From positions 1 to 42,157 of the forward strand of contig CAJXZB010000028.1 of NCBI GenBank assembly GCA_913063405.1: a DNA stretch of 42,157 bases, given 5' to 3'. The translations under genes and the position numbers were made by a program. Positions 8,262 to 16,261 of this stretch are shown piece by piece; positions within the stretch are counted from its first letter, which is position 1; each line of letters opens with the position of its first letter. The notes beneath the pieces are model-generated. The model was given only the letters and a program-made list of their open reading frames with translations. It was not told where the DNA came from and did no database searches. This DNA is from an uncultured Ulvibacter sp. GTDB lineage: Bacteria; Bacteroidota; Bacteroidia; Flavobacteriales; Flavobacteriaceae.

Positions 8262-9275
8262 CTAAGACACCGTCTCTTCATTTAACATTTCCCAAAGCTT
8301 ATCCTTGAGTTCCATTAACCCTTGTTGGGCAACAGATGAGAAAAACAAGTAAGGAATACCTTCAAACTCTTGGTCAAGCAACTCCTTCATTTCTACTTTT
8401 AGTTCATCATCAAGCAAATCACTTTTAGATATTGCGACCAATCGTTCCTTGTCCAACAGTTCTGGATTGTATCGTTTCAATTCGTTCAGCAATATTTCAT
8501 ACTGTTCCTTAATATCATCCACATCTGCAGGAACTAAAAATAGAAGCGTAGAATTTCTTTCTATATGACGCAGAAAACGGTGACCAATTCCCTTTCCTTC
8601 AGCAGCTCCTTCAATAATTCCAGGAATGTCTGCCATCACAAAGGTTTGGTGATTTCGATACTCAACAATTCCTAAGTTTGGCTTAAGGGTAGTAAACTCA
8701 TAATCGGCTATCTTAGGTTTCGCCGAGGTAATTACAGAAAGTAAAGTAGACTTACCCGCGTTTGGAAAACCAACCAACCCAACGTCTGCCAATAATTTTA
8801 ATTCAAGGGTAAAATCCAGTTCTTCTCCCTCAAGACCAGGTTGCGCATAACGTGGTGTTTGATTGGTAGAAGATTTAAAATGTGCATTTCCACGACCTCC
8901 CTTACCTCCTGCTGCAAGGATTCGTTCTTCTCCATCTTCAGTAAGTTCGAATAAAATTTCTTGAGTTTCGGTATCACGCACCACGGTCCCTATAGGAACC
9001 TCAACATATACATCTGCCCCATCGGCACCGGTACTTGTCTGCTTGCTCCCGTGTGTTCCGTGTTCTGCCTTATAGTGACGTTTAAACTTTAAGTGAAACA
9101 AGGTCCATAAATTTTTATGAGCTTGAATAATGACATGACCTCCACGACCACCATCTCCCCCATCAGGACCTCCCTTAGGGATGTATTTCTCTCTGCGCAA
9201 ATGTGCGCTTCCTTGTCCTCCTTTTCCGGATGTGACGTGAATTTTTACGTAATCAACAAAATTGCCTTCAGTCAT
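8262..9275 (-). CDS. obg: GTPase Obg/CgtA
   Basis: 337 residues from ATG 9275. The frame also opens at a GTG at 9290, but [12 protein letters not shown] is the family's normal beginning. Obg is an essential ribosome-associated GTPase acting in 50S subunit maturation and stress control. The glycine-rich Obg fold covers about 1-155 ([35 protein letters not shown] spacing near 17-46). The G domain follows: P-loop GFPNAGKST at 169-177, the threonine-containing switch around [12 protein letters not shown] at 216-219, and SKSD (the NKxD position) at 283-286. It lies just downstream of adk on the same strand, 41 bases apart with a hairpin between, so the two are probably co-transcribed. Confidence 0.97.
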   Translation of the reverse strand: MTEGNFVDYVKIHVTSGKGGQGSAHLRREKYIPKGGPDGGDGGRGGHVIIQAHKNLWTLFHLKFKRHYKAEHGTHGSKQTSTGADGADVYVEVPIGTVVRDTETQEILFELTEDGEERILAAGGKGGRGNAHFKSSTNQTPRYAQPGLEGEELDFTLELKLLADVGLVGFPNAGKSTLLSVITSAKPKIADYEFTTLKPNLGIVEYRNHQTFVMADIPGIIEGAAEGKGIGHRFLRHIERNSTLLFLVPADVDDIKEQYEILLNELKRYNPELLDKERLVAISKSDLLDDELKVEMKELLDQEFEGIPYLFFSSVAQQGLMELKDKLWEMLNEETVS

Positions 9276-9284
9276 GCTTGTGCT

Positions 9285-9300
9285 TCTCACGAAAGTGAGA
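9285..9300. other. Perfect stem-loop between adk and obg
   Basis: TCTCAC (9285-9290), loop GAAA, GTGAGA (9295-9300). In transcript sense (minus) no T-tract follows, so it does not look like a terminator; it ends 10 bases before the obg start codon. It may be an RNA processing or translation-control hairpin, or a weak attenuator. Confidence 0.45.
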
Positions 9301-9316
9301 ATTTCTTTTAATTTAT

Positions 9317-9970
9317 CTAAAGCGTATCTATCACACCTCTCAAACGTACTGTGATTTCTTCAACACTTCCTACTCCATCAACACCGTAATATTTATCTTG
9401 AGCCTGGTAAAACTCTTTTAAGATATCAGTTTTACGATAGTATTCGGCAATCCGCTCTCTAATAACACCTTCGTTTGCGTCATCTGGTCTTCCGCTAGAT
9501 TTACCGCGATCCAAAAGACGTCCTACCAATATCTCATCGTCTACCTCCAAAGCAACCATTGCATTAATTTGAGCGTTTTTTTCAGTCATTAAATTTGCTA
9601 ATGCCTTAGCCTGAGCAGCAGTTCTTGGAAATCCATCAAAAATGAAACCATTGGCATCCACATTCTTCTCTACCTCAGCATTAAGTATATTGATTGTTAC
9701 TTCGTCCGGCACCAAATGCCCTTTATCCATGTAGGACTTTGCAAGCGTTCCTAGCGCTGTAGCGTTCTTAATATTATAACGAAACACGTCTCCGGTTGAG
9801 ATATGTACAAGTTGGTATTTTTGTTTTAAGACTTCAGCTTGAGTTCCTTTTCCGGCTCCGGGAGGGCCAAATAACACGATATTTTTCATTGCTTTTAAGG
9901 CGCTTTCGGCGCTTCTATTTTTTGTTTTTTTATAATTTATTCCGAAGAATTTTTTAATCGATTCCCACAT
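9317..9970 (-). CDS. adk: Adenylate kinase
   Basis: Catalyses ATP + AMP = 2 ADP in the cytoplasm. The conserved protein begins at an internal ATG (9889; [16 protein letters not shown], 190 residues): P-loop GPPGAGKGT, then [16 protein letters not shown] and a short LID region ([14 protein letters not shown]) without zinc cysteines, the short-LID class. I list the longer frame because ATG 9970 is only about 45 bases from a perfect -7 box (10022-10029), whereas ATG 9889 would leave a leader of about 125 bases. That adds 27 residues ([20 protein letters not shown] and seven more) absent from usual Adk proteins. The choice of start is uncertain; the enzyme identity is not. It is upstream of obg and divergent from purK. 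Confidence 0.96.
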   Translation of the reverse strand: MWESIKKFFGINYKKTKNRSAESALKAMKNIVLFGPPGAGKGTQAEVLKQKYQLVHISTGDVFRYNIKNATALGTLAKSYMDKGHLVPDEVTINILNAEVEKNVDANGFIFDGFPRTAAQAKALANLMTEKNAQINAMVALEVDDEILVGRLLDRGKSSGRPDDANEGVIRERIAEYYRKTDILKEFYQAQDKYYGVDGVGSVEEITVRLRGVIDTL

Positions 9971-10021
9971 CTCAAATAGTCTTCTAATAAATAATAAAAA
10001 TATTAATATTCAATAAGTCTG

Positions 10022-10056
10022 CAAAGATAACAATTGAAAAGAAGATTGTACCTTTG
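10022..10056. promoter_or_regulatory. Divergent promoter region adk / purK
   Basis: Two perfect TAnnTTTG -7 boxes lie back to back: TATCTTTG on the minus strand (10029-10022) for adk, and TACCTTTG on the plus strand (10049-10056) for purK. The -33 boxes are weak. The purK box ends one to four bases before the candidate ATGs (10058 and 10061), so purK mRNA would have essentially no leader. Confidence 0.6.
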
Positions 10057-10060
10057 TATG

Positions 10061-11221
10061 ATGGCTAATTATTTTTCTTCCAACTTCACTCTCGGAATTC
10101 TTGGCGGTGGTCAATTAGGAAAAATGTTACTCTACGAAACTCGTAAGTTTGACATTAGAACAAAAGTGCTTGATCCTAGCAACGAAGCGCCTTGTCGAAT
10201 TGCTTGTGATGAGTTCCAACAAGGTGACTTAATGGATTTTGAAACAGTTTATAGCTTTGGAAAAAATGTTGATGTACTTACATTTGAAATTGAGAATGTA
10301 AATGTCGATGCACTAGAAAAACTAGAAAAAGAAGGTAAAACAGTATATCCATCTGCGAAAACACTTCGGAATATAAACGATAAAGGTATTCAGAAGCAAT
10401 TCTACAATGATCATGATATTCCAACAGCACCATTTAGATATTATGAGACCAAGGCCGATTTAAACGCGGCCATTCACCGAAATAAAATAGCATTCCCTTT
10501 TGTGTGGAAAAGCTGTACGGGTGGATATGACGGGAAAGGTGTTCAAGTGGTTCACGCCTGGCAAGAGGAACTTGGCCTACCAGATATTCCTTGCATTATT
10601 GAAGAGATGATTCCGTTTAAAAACGAATTGGCGGTTATTGTAGCGCGGAACGCGAAAGGGGAAGTAGCAACCTACCCCGTTGTGGAAATGGAATTTCATC
10701 CAGAGGCTAACCAAGTTGAATATGTTATTTGTCCAGCAAGAATTGATAATATGGTTGCCAGAAAAGCACGCGAAGTGGCGACAAAGGTTTCAGAGGCATT
10801 TGAACATGTTGGTTTGTTGGCGGTGGAATTATTTCAAACAGAGGATGATGAAATACTGGTAAATGAAGTTGCCCCTAGACCACATAACAGTGGCCATCAC
10901 ACTATTGAATCTTCATACACCAACCAATTCGAACAACACCTAAGGGCGATATTAAATTTGCCTTTAGGGAAAACCGAAAGTAAAGTTGGTGGAATAATGG
11001 TAAACCTTGTTGGAGCAGAAAATGAAACGGGATCTGTTGTATATGAAAACATTGAAACAATCATGGCAATGGATGGTGTGACGCCACATATTTATGGTAA
11101 AAAGGAAACGCATCCATTCAGGAAAATGGGACATGTTACTATAGTTAATGAAAATATTTCCGAGGCAAGAAAAATTGCAGAAGATGTTAAGAAAAGTATC
11201 AAGGTAATAAGTAAAAAATAA
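10061..11221 (+). CDS. purK: 5-(carboxyamino)imidazole ribonucleotide synthase (PurK)
   Basis: 386 residues from ATG 10061 (10058 is an adjacent ATG; the frame also opens at a TTG at 10034, which lies upstream of the -7 box and is unlikely). PurK uses ATP and bicarbonate to convert AIR to N5-CAIR in purine biosynthesis. The N-terminal motif LGILGGGQLGKML is at residues 11-23, and the ATP-grasp core follows with WKSCTGGYDGKGVQ, the IIEEMIPFKNELAVIV strand and the metal/ATP segment VNEVAPRPHNSGHHTIE. The next gene is purE, 48 bases downstream, so the two consecutive pathway steps are almost certainly one operon. Confidence 0.97.
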   Translation: MANYFSSNFTLGILGGGQLGKMLLYETRKFDIRTKVLDPSNEAPCRIACDEFQQGDLMDFETVYSFGKNVDVLTFEIENVNVDALEKLEKEGKTVYPSAKTLRNINDKGIQKQFYNDHDIPTAPFRYYETKADLNAAIHRNKIAFPFVWKSCTGGYDGKGVQVVHAWQEELGLPDIPCIIEEMIPFKNELAVIVARNAKGEVATYPVVEMEFHPEANQVEYVICPARIDNMVARKAREVATKVSEAFEHVGLLAVELFQTEDDEILVNEVAPRPHNSGHHTIESSYTNQFEQHLRAILNLPLGKTESKVGGIMVNLVGAENETGSVVYENIETIMAMDGVTPHIYGKKETHPFRKMGHVTIVNENISEARKIAEDVKKSIKVISKK

Positions 11222-11269
11222 ATTACGAATTGAATCTTTATTAATTTGTGATTTGAAATTTTCAATTTT

Positions 11270-11755
11270 ATGAGCAAAGTAGGAGTCATTATGGGAAGCA
11301 CAAGCGATCTGCTGGTGATGCAGGACGCAATAGAAATTCTAAAAGGTTTTGATTTAGAAGTCGAAATTGATATTGTTTCGGCACATCGAACCCCAGATAA
11401 ACTTTTTGATTATGGTAGGAACGCCCACACAAGAGGTCTTTCTGTTATTATTGCTGGAGCCGGTGGAGCTGCTCACCTTCCTGGGATGATAGCATCGCTT
11501 TCACCCTTACCCGTAATTGGCGTACCAGTTAAATCAAGTAATTCTATTGATGGCTGGGATTCTGTATTATCTATTTTACAAATGCCGGGCGGAGTACCTG
11601 TAGCCACTGTAGCATTAAATGGAGCTAAGAATGCTGGAATTCTTGCTGCTCAAATTATAGGGTCTAGCGATAAATGTGTATTGGACAAAATCCTGGCCTA
11701 TAAGGAAGGTTTGAAAATGAAGGTCGAAGAAGGCGCTAAAAATATAAATAAATAA
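11270..11755 (+). CDS. purE: N5-carboxyaminoimidazole ribonucleotide mutase (PurE, class I)
   Basis: 161 residues. PurE moves the carboxyl group of N5-CAIR to C4 to give CAIR, the step after PurK. Visible signatures are VGVIMGSTSD (residues 4-13), SAHRTP with the catalytic His at 39 (37-42), AGAGGAAHLPGM (62-73) and the substrate loop PVKSSNSIDGWDSVLSILQMP. The short length and the presence of purK alongside fit the bacterial class I enzyme, not the class II AIR carboxylase. It is followed 16 bases later by the M3 peptidase gene, probably in the same transcript. Confidence 0.97.
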   Translation: MSKVGVIMGSTSDLLVMQDAIEILKGFDLEVEIDIVSAHRTPDKLFDYGRNAHTRGLSVIIAGAGGAAHLPGMIASLSPLPVIGVPVKSSNSIDGWDSVLSILQMPGGVPVATVALNGAKNAGILAAQIIGSSDKCVLDKILAYKEGLKMKVEEGAKNINK

Positions 11756-11771
11756 AATCAGCTCATCTAAA

Positions 11772-13793
11772 ATGAATAACCCCTTATTACAAACTTTCGA
11801 CGCGACTCCTTTTTCACAACTGAAAAACGAACACTACCTACCTGGCATATCAGAATTAATAAAAACTACTAAGGATGAGATTATTTCTATCACATCAAAC
11901 ACAGCCCCCCCCTCCTTCGAAAACACAGTAGAGGCATTAGAAAATACGGGGTTGCAATTGGATCGTGCAACTAGTATTTTTTTTAATTTGAACAGTGCCG
12001 AAACGAACGATGAAATTCAAAAAATAGCGCAACAATTATCTCCGATATTATCCGACTTCAAAAATGATTTACTTCTGAATGAAGAGCTTTTCCGAAGAGT
12101 TAAAAAGGTTTACGACTCTAGAAATCAACTTACACTTAACCAGGAGCAACAAATGCTTCTTGAAAAACAGTACAAAGGTTTTTCAAGAAATGGCGCCAAT
12201 CTTTCTGAAGCAGACAAAGCAGCACTGCGAAAAATTGATTCCGAATTGTCAAAGCTAAAACTCACTTTTGGAGAAAATGTGCTATCCGAAACTAATAAGT
12301 TTGAAATGCTCATCACAGAAGAAACTGAACTTTCTGGTCTTCCAGATAGCGCAATTGAAGCAGCATTACAAACTGCTGAGGAAAAAGAAAAAGAAGGCTG
12401 GGTTTTTACCCTGGATTACCCTAGTTACCTCCCTTTTATGCGATATGCAGACAACAGAGACCTTCGAAAAAAAATGTCGTTTGCATTTGGTGCAAAAGCT
12501 TTTCAAAATAACGGGAACGACAACCAAAAGAATGTTCTAAGTATTGCTCAACTTAGACACCAGCGTGCTAAATTACTTGGATATCTATCGCACGCTCATT
12601 TCATTTTGGAGGAACGCATGGCAGAAACACCGCAAAAGGTTGAATCATTTTTGAAGGAATTACTTGAAAAAGCCAAACCTGCTGCACAAAAAGAGTTCGA
12701 TGAGCTTGAAACTTTTGCCAAAGAATTAGATAATATTGAACAACTTCAAAAATGGGATGGCGCTTACTATGCGGAAAAATTAAAGAAAAAGCGATTCAAT
12801 CTAGACGAAGAAAAATTGAAACCATTTTTCAAGCTGGAAAAAGTTATCGACGGCGTATTTACTGTTGCAAAAAGATTATTTGGCCTTAACTTCGATGAAG
12901 TCACCGATATAGATAAATATCACAAGGATGTAAAAACCTATCGAGTTACAGACAATGATGGTGTTTTTGTATCTCTTTTTTATGCAGACTTCCATCCGCG
13001 CTCTGGTAAAAGAGGTGGTGCCTGGATGACTTCCTACAAACCTCAACAAATCAAGAACGGGCTCAATGATCGTCCGCATGTATCCATTGTCTGCAATTTC
13101 ACCAAACCAACTGCTAGCAAACCTTCTTTACTTTCATTTAATGAGGTTACAACACTCTTTCATGAATTTGGCCATGCACTTCACGGCATGCTTGCTAACA
13201 CCACTTATAAAGGCCTTTCTGGGACCAATGTATATTGGGACTTTGTAGAACTTCCAAGTCAGGTGCTAGAGAATTGGTGTTATGAAAAAGAAACATTAGA
13301 ATTATTTGCCACACATTATGAAACCGGCCAATTGATTCCAATGGAACTTGTAAAAAAGATAAAAGATTCAGCAACCTTCCACGAAGGTATGCAGACCTTG
13401 CGCCAATTAAGTTTTGGGATGCTTGATATGGCTTGGCACGGAAGTGACCCTTCAGAAATTAAGAATGTAAAGACTTTTGAAAAAGATGCTTTTTCAAGTA
13501 CAAGTTTATATCCCGATGTTAATGAAAACTGCATGAGTACTTCTTTTTCACATATATTTCAAGGCGGTTACTCGGCAGGATATTACAGCTACAAATGGGC
13601 CGAAGTACTAGACGCAGATGCCTTCGAATATTTTAAACAAGAAGGAATTTTCAATAAAAATATTGCTGATAAATTTAAAGATTTCGTGCTTTCACAAGGT
13701 GGAACTCAAGACCCAATGGAACTATATGTTAAGTTTAGAGGTAAAAAGCCAGATCCAGATGCATTACTCAAGCGAGCTGGCCTATTAAATTGA
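11772..13793 (+). CDS. M3 family zinc metallopeptidase (oligopeptidase/dipeptidyl carboxypeptidase-like)
   Basis: 673 residues without a signal peptide, so cytoplasmic. The thimet oligopeptidase-type active site is clear: HEFGHALH with zinc ligands H464 and H468 and catalytic E465, and the third ligand E493 in FVELPSQ 25 residues further on. The N-terminal helical region starts NPLLQTFDATPFSQLKNEHYLPGI, typical of Dcp/PrlC-like members, and the C-terminal YSAGYYSYKWAEVLDADAF motif is the substrate-binding loop of the family. It probably degrades short peptides to amino acids or dipeptides. It could be called dcp or prlC; the sequence alone does not decide exopeptidase versus endopeptidase. 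It follows purE by 16 bases but has no metabolic tie to it. Confidence 0.93.
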   Translation: MNNPLLQTFDATPFSQLKNEHYLPGISELIKTTKDEIISITSNTAPPSFENTVEALENTGLQLDRATSIFFNLNSAETNDEIQKIAQQLSPILSDFKNDLLLNEELFRRVKKVYDSRNQLTLNQEQQMLLEKQYKGFSRNGANLSEADKAALRKIDSELSKLKLTFGENVLSETNKFEMLITEETELSGLPDSAIEAALQTAEEKEKEGWVFTLDYPSYLPFMRYADNRDLRKKMSFAFGAKAFQNNGNDNQKNVLSIAQLRHQRAKLLGYLSHAHFILEERMAETPQKVESFLKELLEKAKPAAQKEFDELETFAKELDNIEQLQKWDGAYYAEKLKKKRFNLDEEKLKPFFKLEKVIDGVFTVAKRLFGLNFDEVTDIDKYHKDVKTYRVTDNDGVFVSLFYADFHPRSGKRGGAWMTSYKPQQIKNGLNDRPHVSIVCNFTKPTASKPSLLSFNEVTTLFHEFGHALHGMLANTTYKGLSGTNVYWDFVELPSQVLENWCYEKETLELFATHYETGQLIPMELVKKIKDSATFHEGMQTLRQLSFGMLDMAWHGSDPSEIKNVKTFEKDAFSSTSLYPDVNENCMSTSFSHIFQGGYSAGYYSYKWAEVLDADAFEYFKQEGIFNKNIADKFKDFVLSQGGTQDPMELYVKFRGKKPDPDALLKRAGLLN

Positions 13794-13823
13794 ACTGATT
13801 ATCCTCCTTTATCTATTACAAAT

Positions 13824-13860
13824 AAAAAAGACGCTCCTTGTTCTAAGGAGCGTCTTTTTT
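13824..13860. terminator. Bidirectional terminator between the M3 and M28 peptidase genes
   Basis: AAAAAAGACGCTCCTT (left arm) and AAGGAGCGTCTTTTTT (right arm) around a short loop GTTCT. An A-run and a T-run on opposite sides suit both converging transcripts. Confidence 0.88.
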
Positions 13861-13878
13861 ATTCGTGTTTTTAATTAA

Positions 13879-15327
13879 TTATTTGACAACTATTTTTTTC
13901 GAAACAGAGGTTTTTTGGTCTATCCTAAAATTGACCACATAAATTCCAGCATTGAATGATTCAATAGAAACAGTTCCTTTATTCGATGTAATTTGAGTCT
14001 CATAAACCTTTCTACCCTGCATATCAAAAAACGCAACTGATTTAAAGTTTTTGTTAGCACCTTCCAAATTATAAACCAACTGATCATTATATATCGTAAC
14101 CAATACTGAATCCACTAATGATTCATCTATAGACAGAACACCACTTTTAGCCGTCTCTATTAAGTATTCTGCACATAACTTTGCAAATTTCGCAGCGTGA
14201 TCTGCCGTTCCAGAAATACTAAAAGTATCATTGGCTGTATGTATGTTACCATTGTGCTGTCCAAAATTTGCCTCAAATGGAAAAGCTGCCATATATCCTT
14301 CATTTGTCCAGCTGGCATGATCGGAACAACCATAATTACAAAGTGATGTTCCATAAGTAATTTCATGTGTTCCTGTTGTATTATAATGATCCGCTAATTG
14401 CATTAAAAAAGAATTAAGAGATCCATCTGTATAATCCGTAATAAAAGACACATCATTTGCCGAACCATTATAATTTGTCATATCAAATTGAACAGCAGAT
14501 ATCACGTTTACATTATTATTAGAATACTGTGAAGCAATCTCCGCAGAACCCACAAGTCCAATTTCCTCAGCAGCATATGCCATCACTTCAATAGTCCTGT
14601 TTGGAACGAAACCAACCTCAAACAAAGCTCTAGCCGCTTCCGTAATAGTCGCTATTCCAGACGCATCATCATCTGCTCCAGGTGCATCATTATTTCCCTG
14701 ACTTGATGTTGAATCCAAATGCCCTCCAACCACAACAAATTCGTCTGGAGTTTGGACTCCTTCAATAGTCATAATCACCGATGGCATTCCCGTATTCACA
14801 TGATTAAATAGTCGTACGCTTACATCAGTTCTTCCATAAGTAGTGGCCATTGCCTCCCATTTTACTTTTAAATCATTCGCTGCTTGCGTAGCAGCCGCTC
14901 TATTATGATATCGAGTCCCATAATTTTCCAATTCCAAAATTTGATTCTCAATATTCTGCGTATTGATCAAATCAAGTGTTTGATTCACAATTGCATCCTC
15001 AGTAATTGTAAATGCCATTCTCGTATGAGGAGATTCTTTAGAATCTTTATATAAGGCGGCGATTGCATCCTCTTCAGATTTTTTAAAGATATATCCTGGC
15101 CCATGTACTAAAACTCTATCATGCAAGACATGTCCAGCATTAGGGGTTAAATAAACGGCAGCTTCATTTCTTCTTTCATCAAGAATTTGAATTTCGTTAG
15201 GTAAATCCTTTTTTAGCTCCTTTGCGTCTGAAAGCGCCATTGTAGCATAAAAATTTGTAGAATCCTGAGCATAACTGCTCAAAGAAAGCAGCACTAAGGC
15301 TATGATAATTAAGTTTAGTTTTTTCAT
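13879..15327 (-). CDS. Secreted M28 family aminopeptidase with T9SS sorting domain
   Basis: 482 residues: signal peptide 1-20 (cleavage SYA-Q), an N-terminal pro-region to about 110, a catalytic domain at about 120-395, and a T9SS type A sorting domain at about 405-482 ending SKKIVVK. The catalytic domain closely resembles the Aeromonas/Vibrio leucyl aminopeptidase (M28E): GGHLDST with zinc ligand H203, GADDDASG with bridging D220, AAEEIGL with catalytic E254 and ligand E255, FDMTNY with D282, and NIHTAND with H363. The cysteine pair C330/C334 in LCNYGCSDH matches the disulfide beside the active site of that enzyme. It should release N-terminal amino acids from peptides outside the cell. The ATG at 15327 has a near-match -7 box upstream (TACTTTTA, 15345-15338). 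Confidence 0.93.
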   Translation of the reverse strand: MKKLNLIIIALVLLSLSSYAQDSTNFYATMALSDAKELKKDLPNEIQILDERRNEAAVYLTPNAGHVLHDRVLVHGPGYIFKKSEEDAIAALYKDSKESPHTRMAFTITEDAIVNQTLDLINTQNIENQILELENYGTRYHNRAAATQAANDLKVKWEAMATTYGRTDVSVRLFNHVNTGMPSVIMTIEGVQTPDEFVVVGGHLDSTSSQGNNDAPGADDDASGIATITEAARALFEVGFVPNRTIEVMAYAAEEIGLVGSAEIASQYSNNNVNVISAVQFDMTNYNGSANDVSFITDYTDGSLNSFLMQLADHYNTTGTHEITYGTSLCNYGCSDHASWTNEGYMAAFPFEANFGQHNGNIHTANDTFSISGTADHAAKFAKLCAEYLIETAKSGVLSIDESLVDSVLVTIYNDQLVYNLEGANKNFKSVAFFDMQGRKVYETQITSNKGTVSIESFNAGIYVVNFRIDQKTSVSKKIVVK

Positions 15328-15442
15328 AGTTTTTCTTTAAAAGTACGACATCATCACTAATAATTGACAGAAAATCATGATTTTTAACTTTTCATTAGAT
15401 AATTAGGACCTCGAATTATCAAAGGATTCTAAAAAACTTTAC

Positions 15443-15450
15443 TATTTTTG
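15443..15450 (+). promoter_or_regulatory. -7 box for the sigma factor gene
   Basis: TATTTTTG is a perfect TAnnTTTG match ending 6 bases before ATG 15457. Transcription would begin at or next to the start codon, predicting a leaderless or near-leaderless mRNA. No good TTG -33 box is seen. Confidence 0.5.
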
Positions 15451-15456
15451 AATTCT

Positions 15457-16011
15457 ATGCTAAAAGAACATAAAATTAATCCAACTGCCTGGGTAGACAA
15501 ATATTCCGACTACCTTTACAATTATACGATCGTTCGTGTGAATGATCATGAAGTGACGCAGGATTTAATTTCTGAAACTTTTTTGGCTGGATTAAAATCC
15601 AAAGACAACTTTAAAGGTAAGGCAAGTGAACGTACTTGGCTCATTTCAATTTTGAAACGAAAAATTATCGATCATTATCGAAAAATAAATTCTCGAAAAG
15701 GAAAAGCAGAAGTTCGCATGTCCTATTCTCACGAAGATTCGGACGGTGATTGGCTCGAAGAGCGCGTAAGTGATCCATTTGACAAAACGGCAGAAGACAC
15801 TATGGAGAATGAAGAGTTAGGGCTTGCTATAATGAACTGTTTGGATGGATTAAATGAAAAACAAGCAACTATTTTCAAAATGAAAACAATAGACGATTTC
15901 GATACAGAAGCAATCTGTAATGAATTCGAAATAACACCGTCTAACCTTTGGGTAATCATCCATCGAGCTAGAAAATCAATGGCAGATTGTCTAGAAGAAA
16001 ATTGGTTTTAA
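15457..16011 (+). CDS. ECF-like RNA polymerase sigma factor (sigma-70 family)
   Basis: 184 residues from ATG 15457; an in-frame TTG at 15448 lies inside the -7 box and is rejected. Region 2 runs from WVDKYSDYLYNYTI through DLISETFLAGLKS to RTWLISILKRKIIDHYRK (the -10 recognition helix). A low-complexity acidic linker follows (HEDSDGDWLEERVSDPFDK), and region 4 runs from NCLDGLNEKQATIFKMK to the recognition helix around ITPSNLWVIIHRARKSMADCL. The next gene, 7 bases downstream, encodes a tiny protein with an anti-sigma-like zinc motif, so the pair is probably a sigma/anti-sigma unit. The regulon and signal are unknown. Confidence 0.92.
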   Translation: MLKEHKINPTAWVDKYSDYLYNYTIVRVNDHEVTQDLISETFLAGLKSKDNFKGKASERTWLISILKRKIIDHYRKINSRKGKAEVRMSYSHEDSDGDWLEERVSDPFDKTAEDTMENEELGLAIMNCLDGLNEKQATIFKMKTIDDFDTEAICNEFEITPSNLWVIIHRARKSMADCLEENWF

Positions 16012-16018
16012 ATTAGTT

Positions 16019-16261
16019 ATGAGTATAAAATTAGAATGTCACGAAGCAAATCACTTCTGCGATAAGAATCAGTATAGGGAAGCCTCCATATGGGAAAAAA
16101 TAAGGCTGAATATACATCTTATCTATTGCCGTGCTTGTCGTAAATATACGGCCCGAAACATAAAGTTAAGCAAGGTGGTAAAAGACCCAAAGGTTAAGAC
16201 CATGCCTCGAGATGACAAGCGAGTTCTCAAAGAACAACTTCAAAGAGAGTTATCAAAATAG
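16019..16261 (+). CDS. Small zinc-motif protein, probable soluble anti-sigma factor
   Basis: 80 residues, starting 7 bases after the sigma factor stop. The segment HLIYCRAC (H33, C37, C40) is exactly the H-x3-C-x2-C signature of zinc-binding anti-sigma (ZAS) proteins, and an earlier C7/H8/H12/C14 cluster could complete metal binding. Unlike many anti-sigma factors there is no membrane segment; the C-terminal half is basic and charged (SKVVKDPKVKTMPRDDKRVLKEQ). From position and motif I infer that it binds and restrains the upstream sigma factor, possibly in a redox- or metal-dependent way. Its stop overlaps the end of the convergent UbiA-like gene (16253-16261). Confidence 0.8.
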   Translation: MSIKLECHEANHFCDKNQYREASIWEKIRLNIHLIYCRACRKYTARNIKLSKVVKDPKVKTMPRDDKRVLKEQLQRELSK

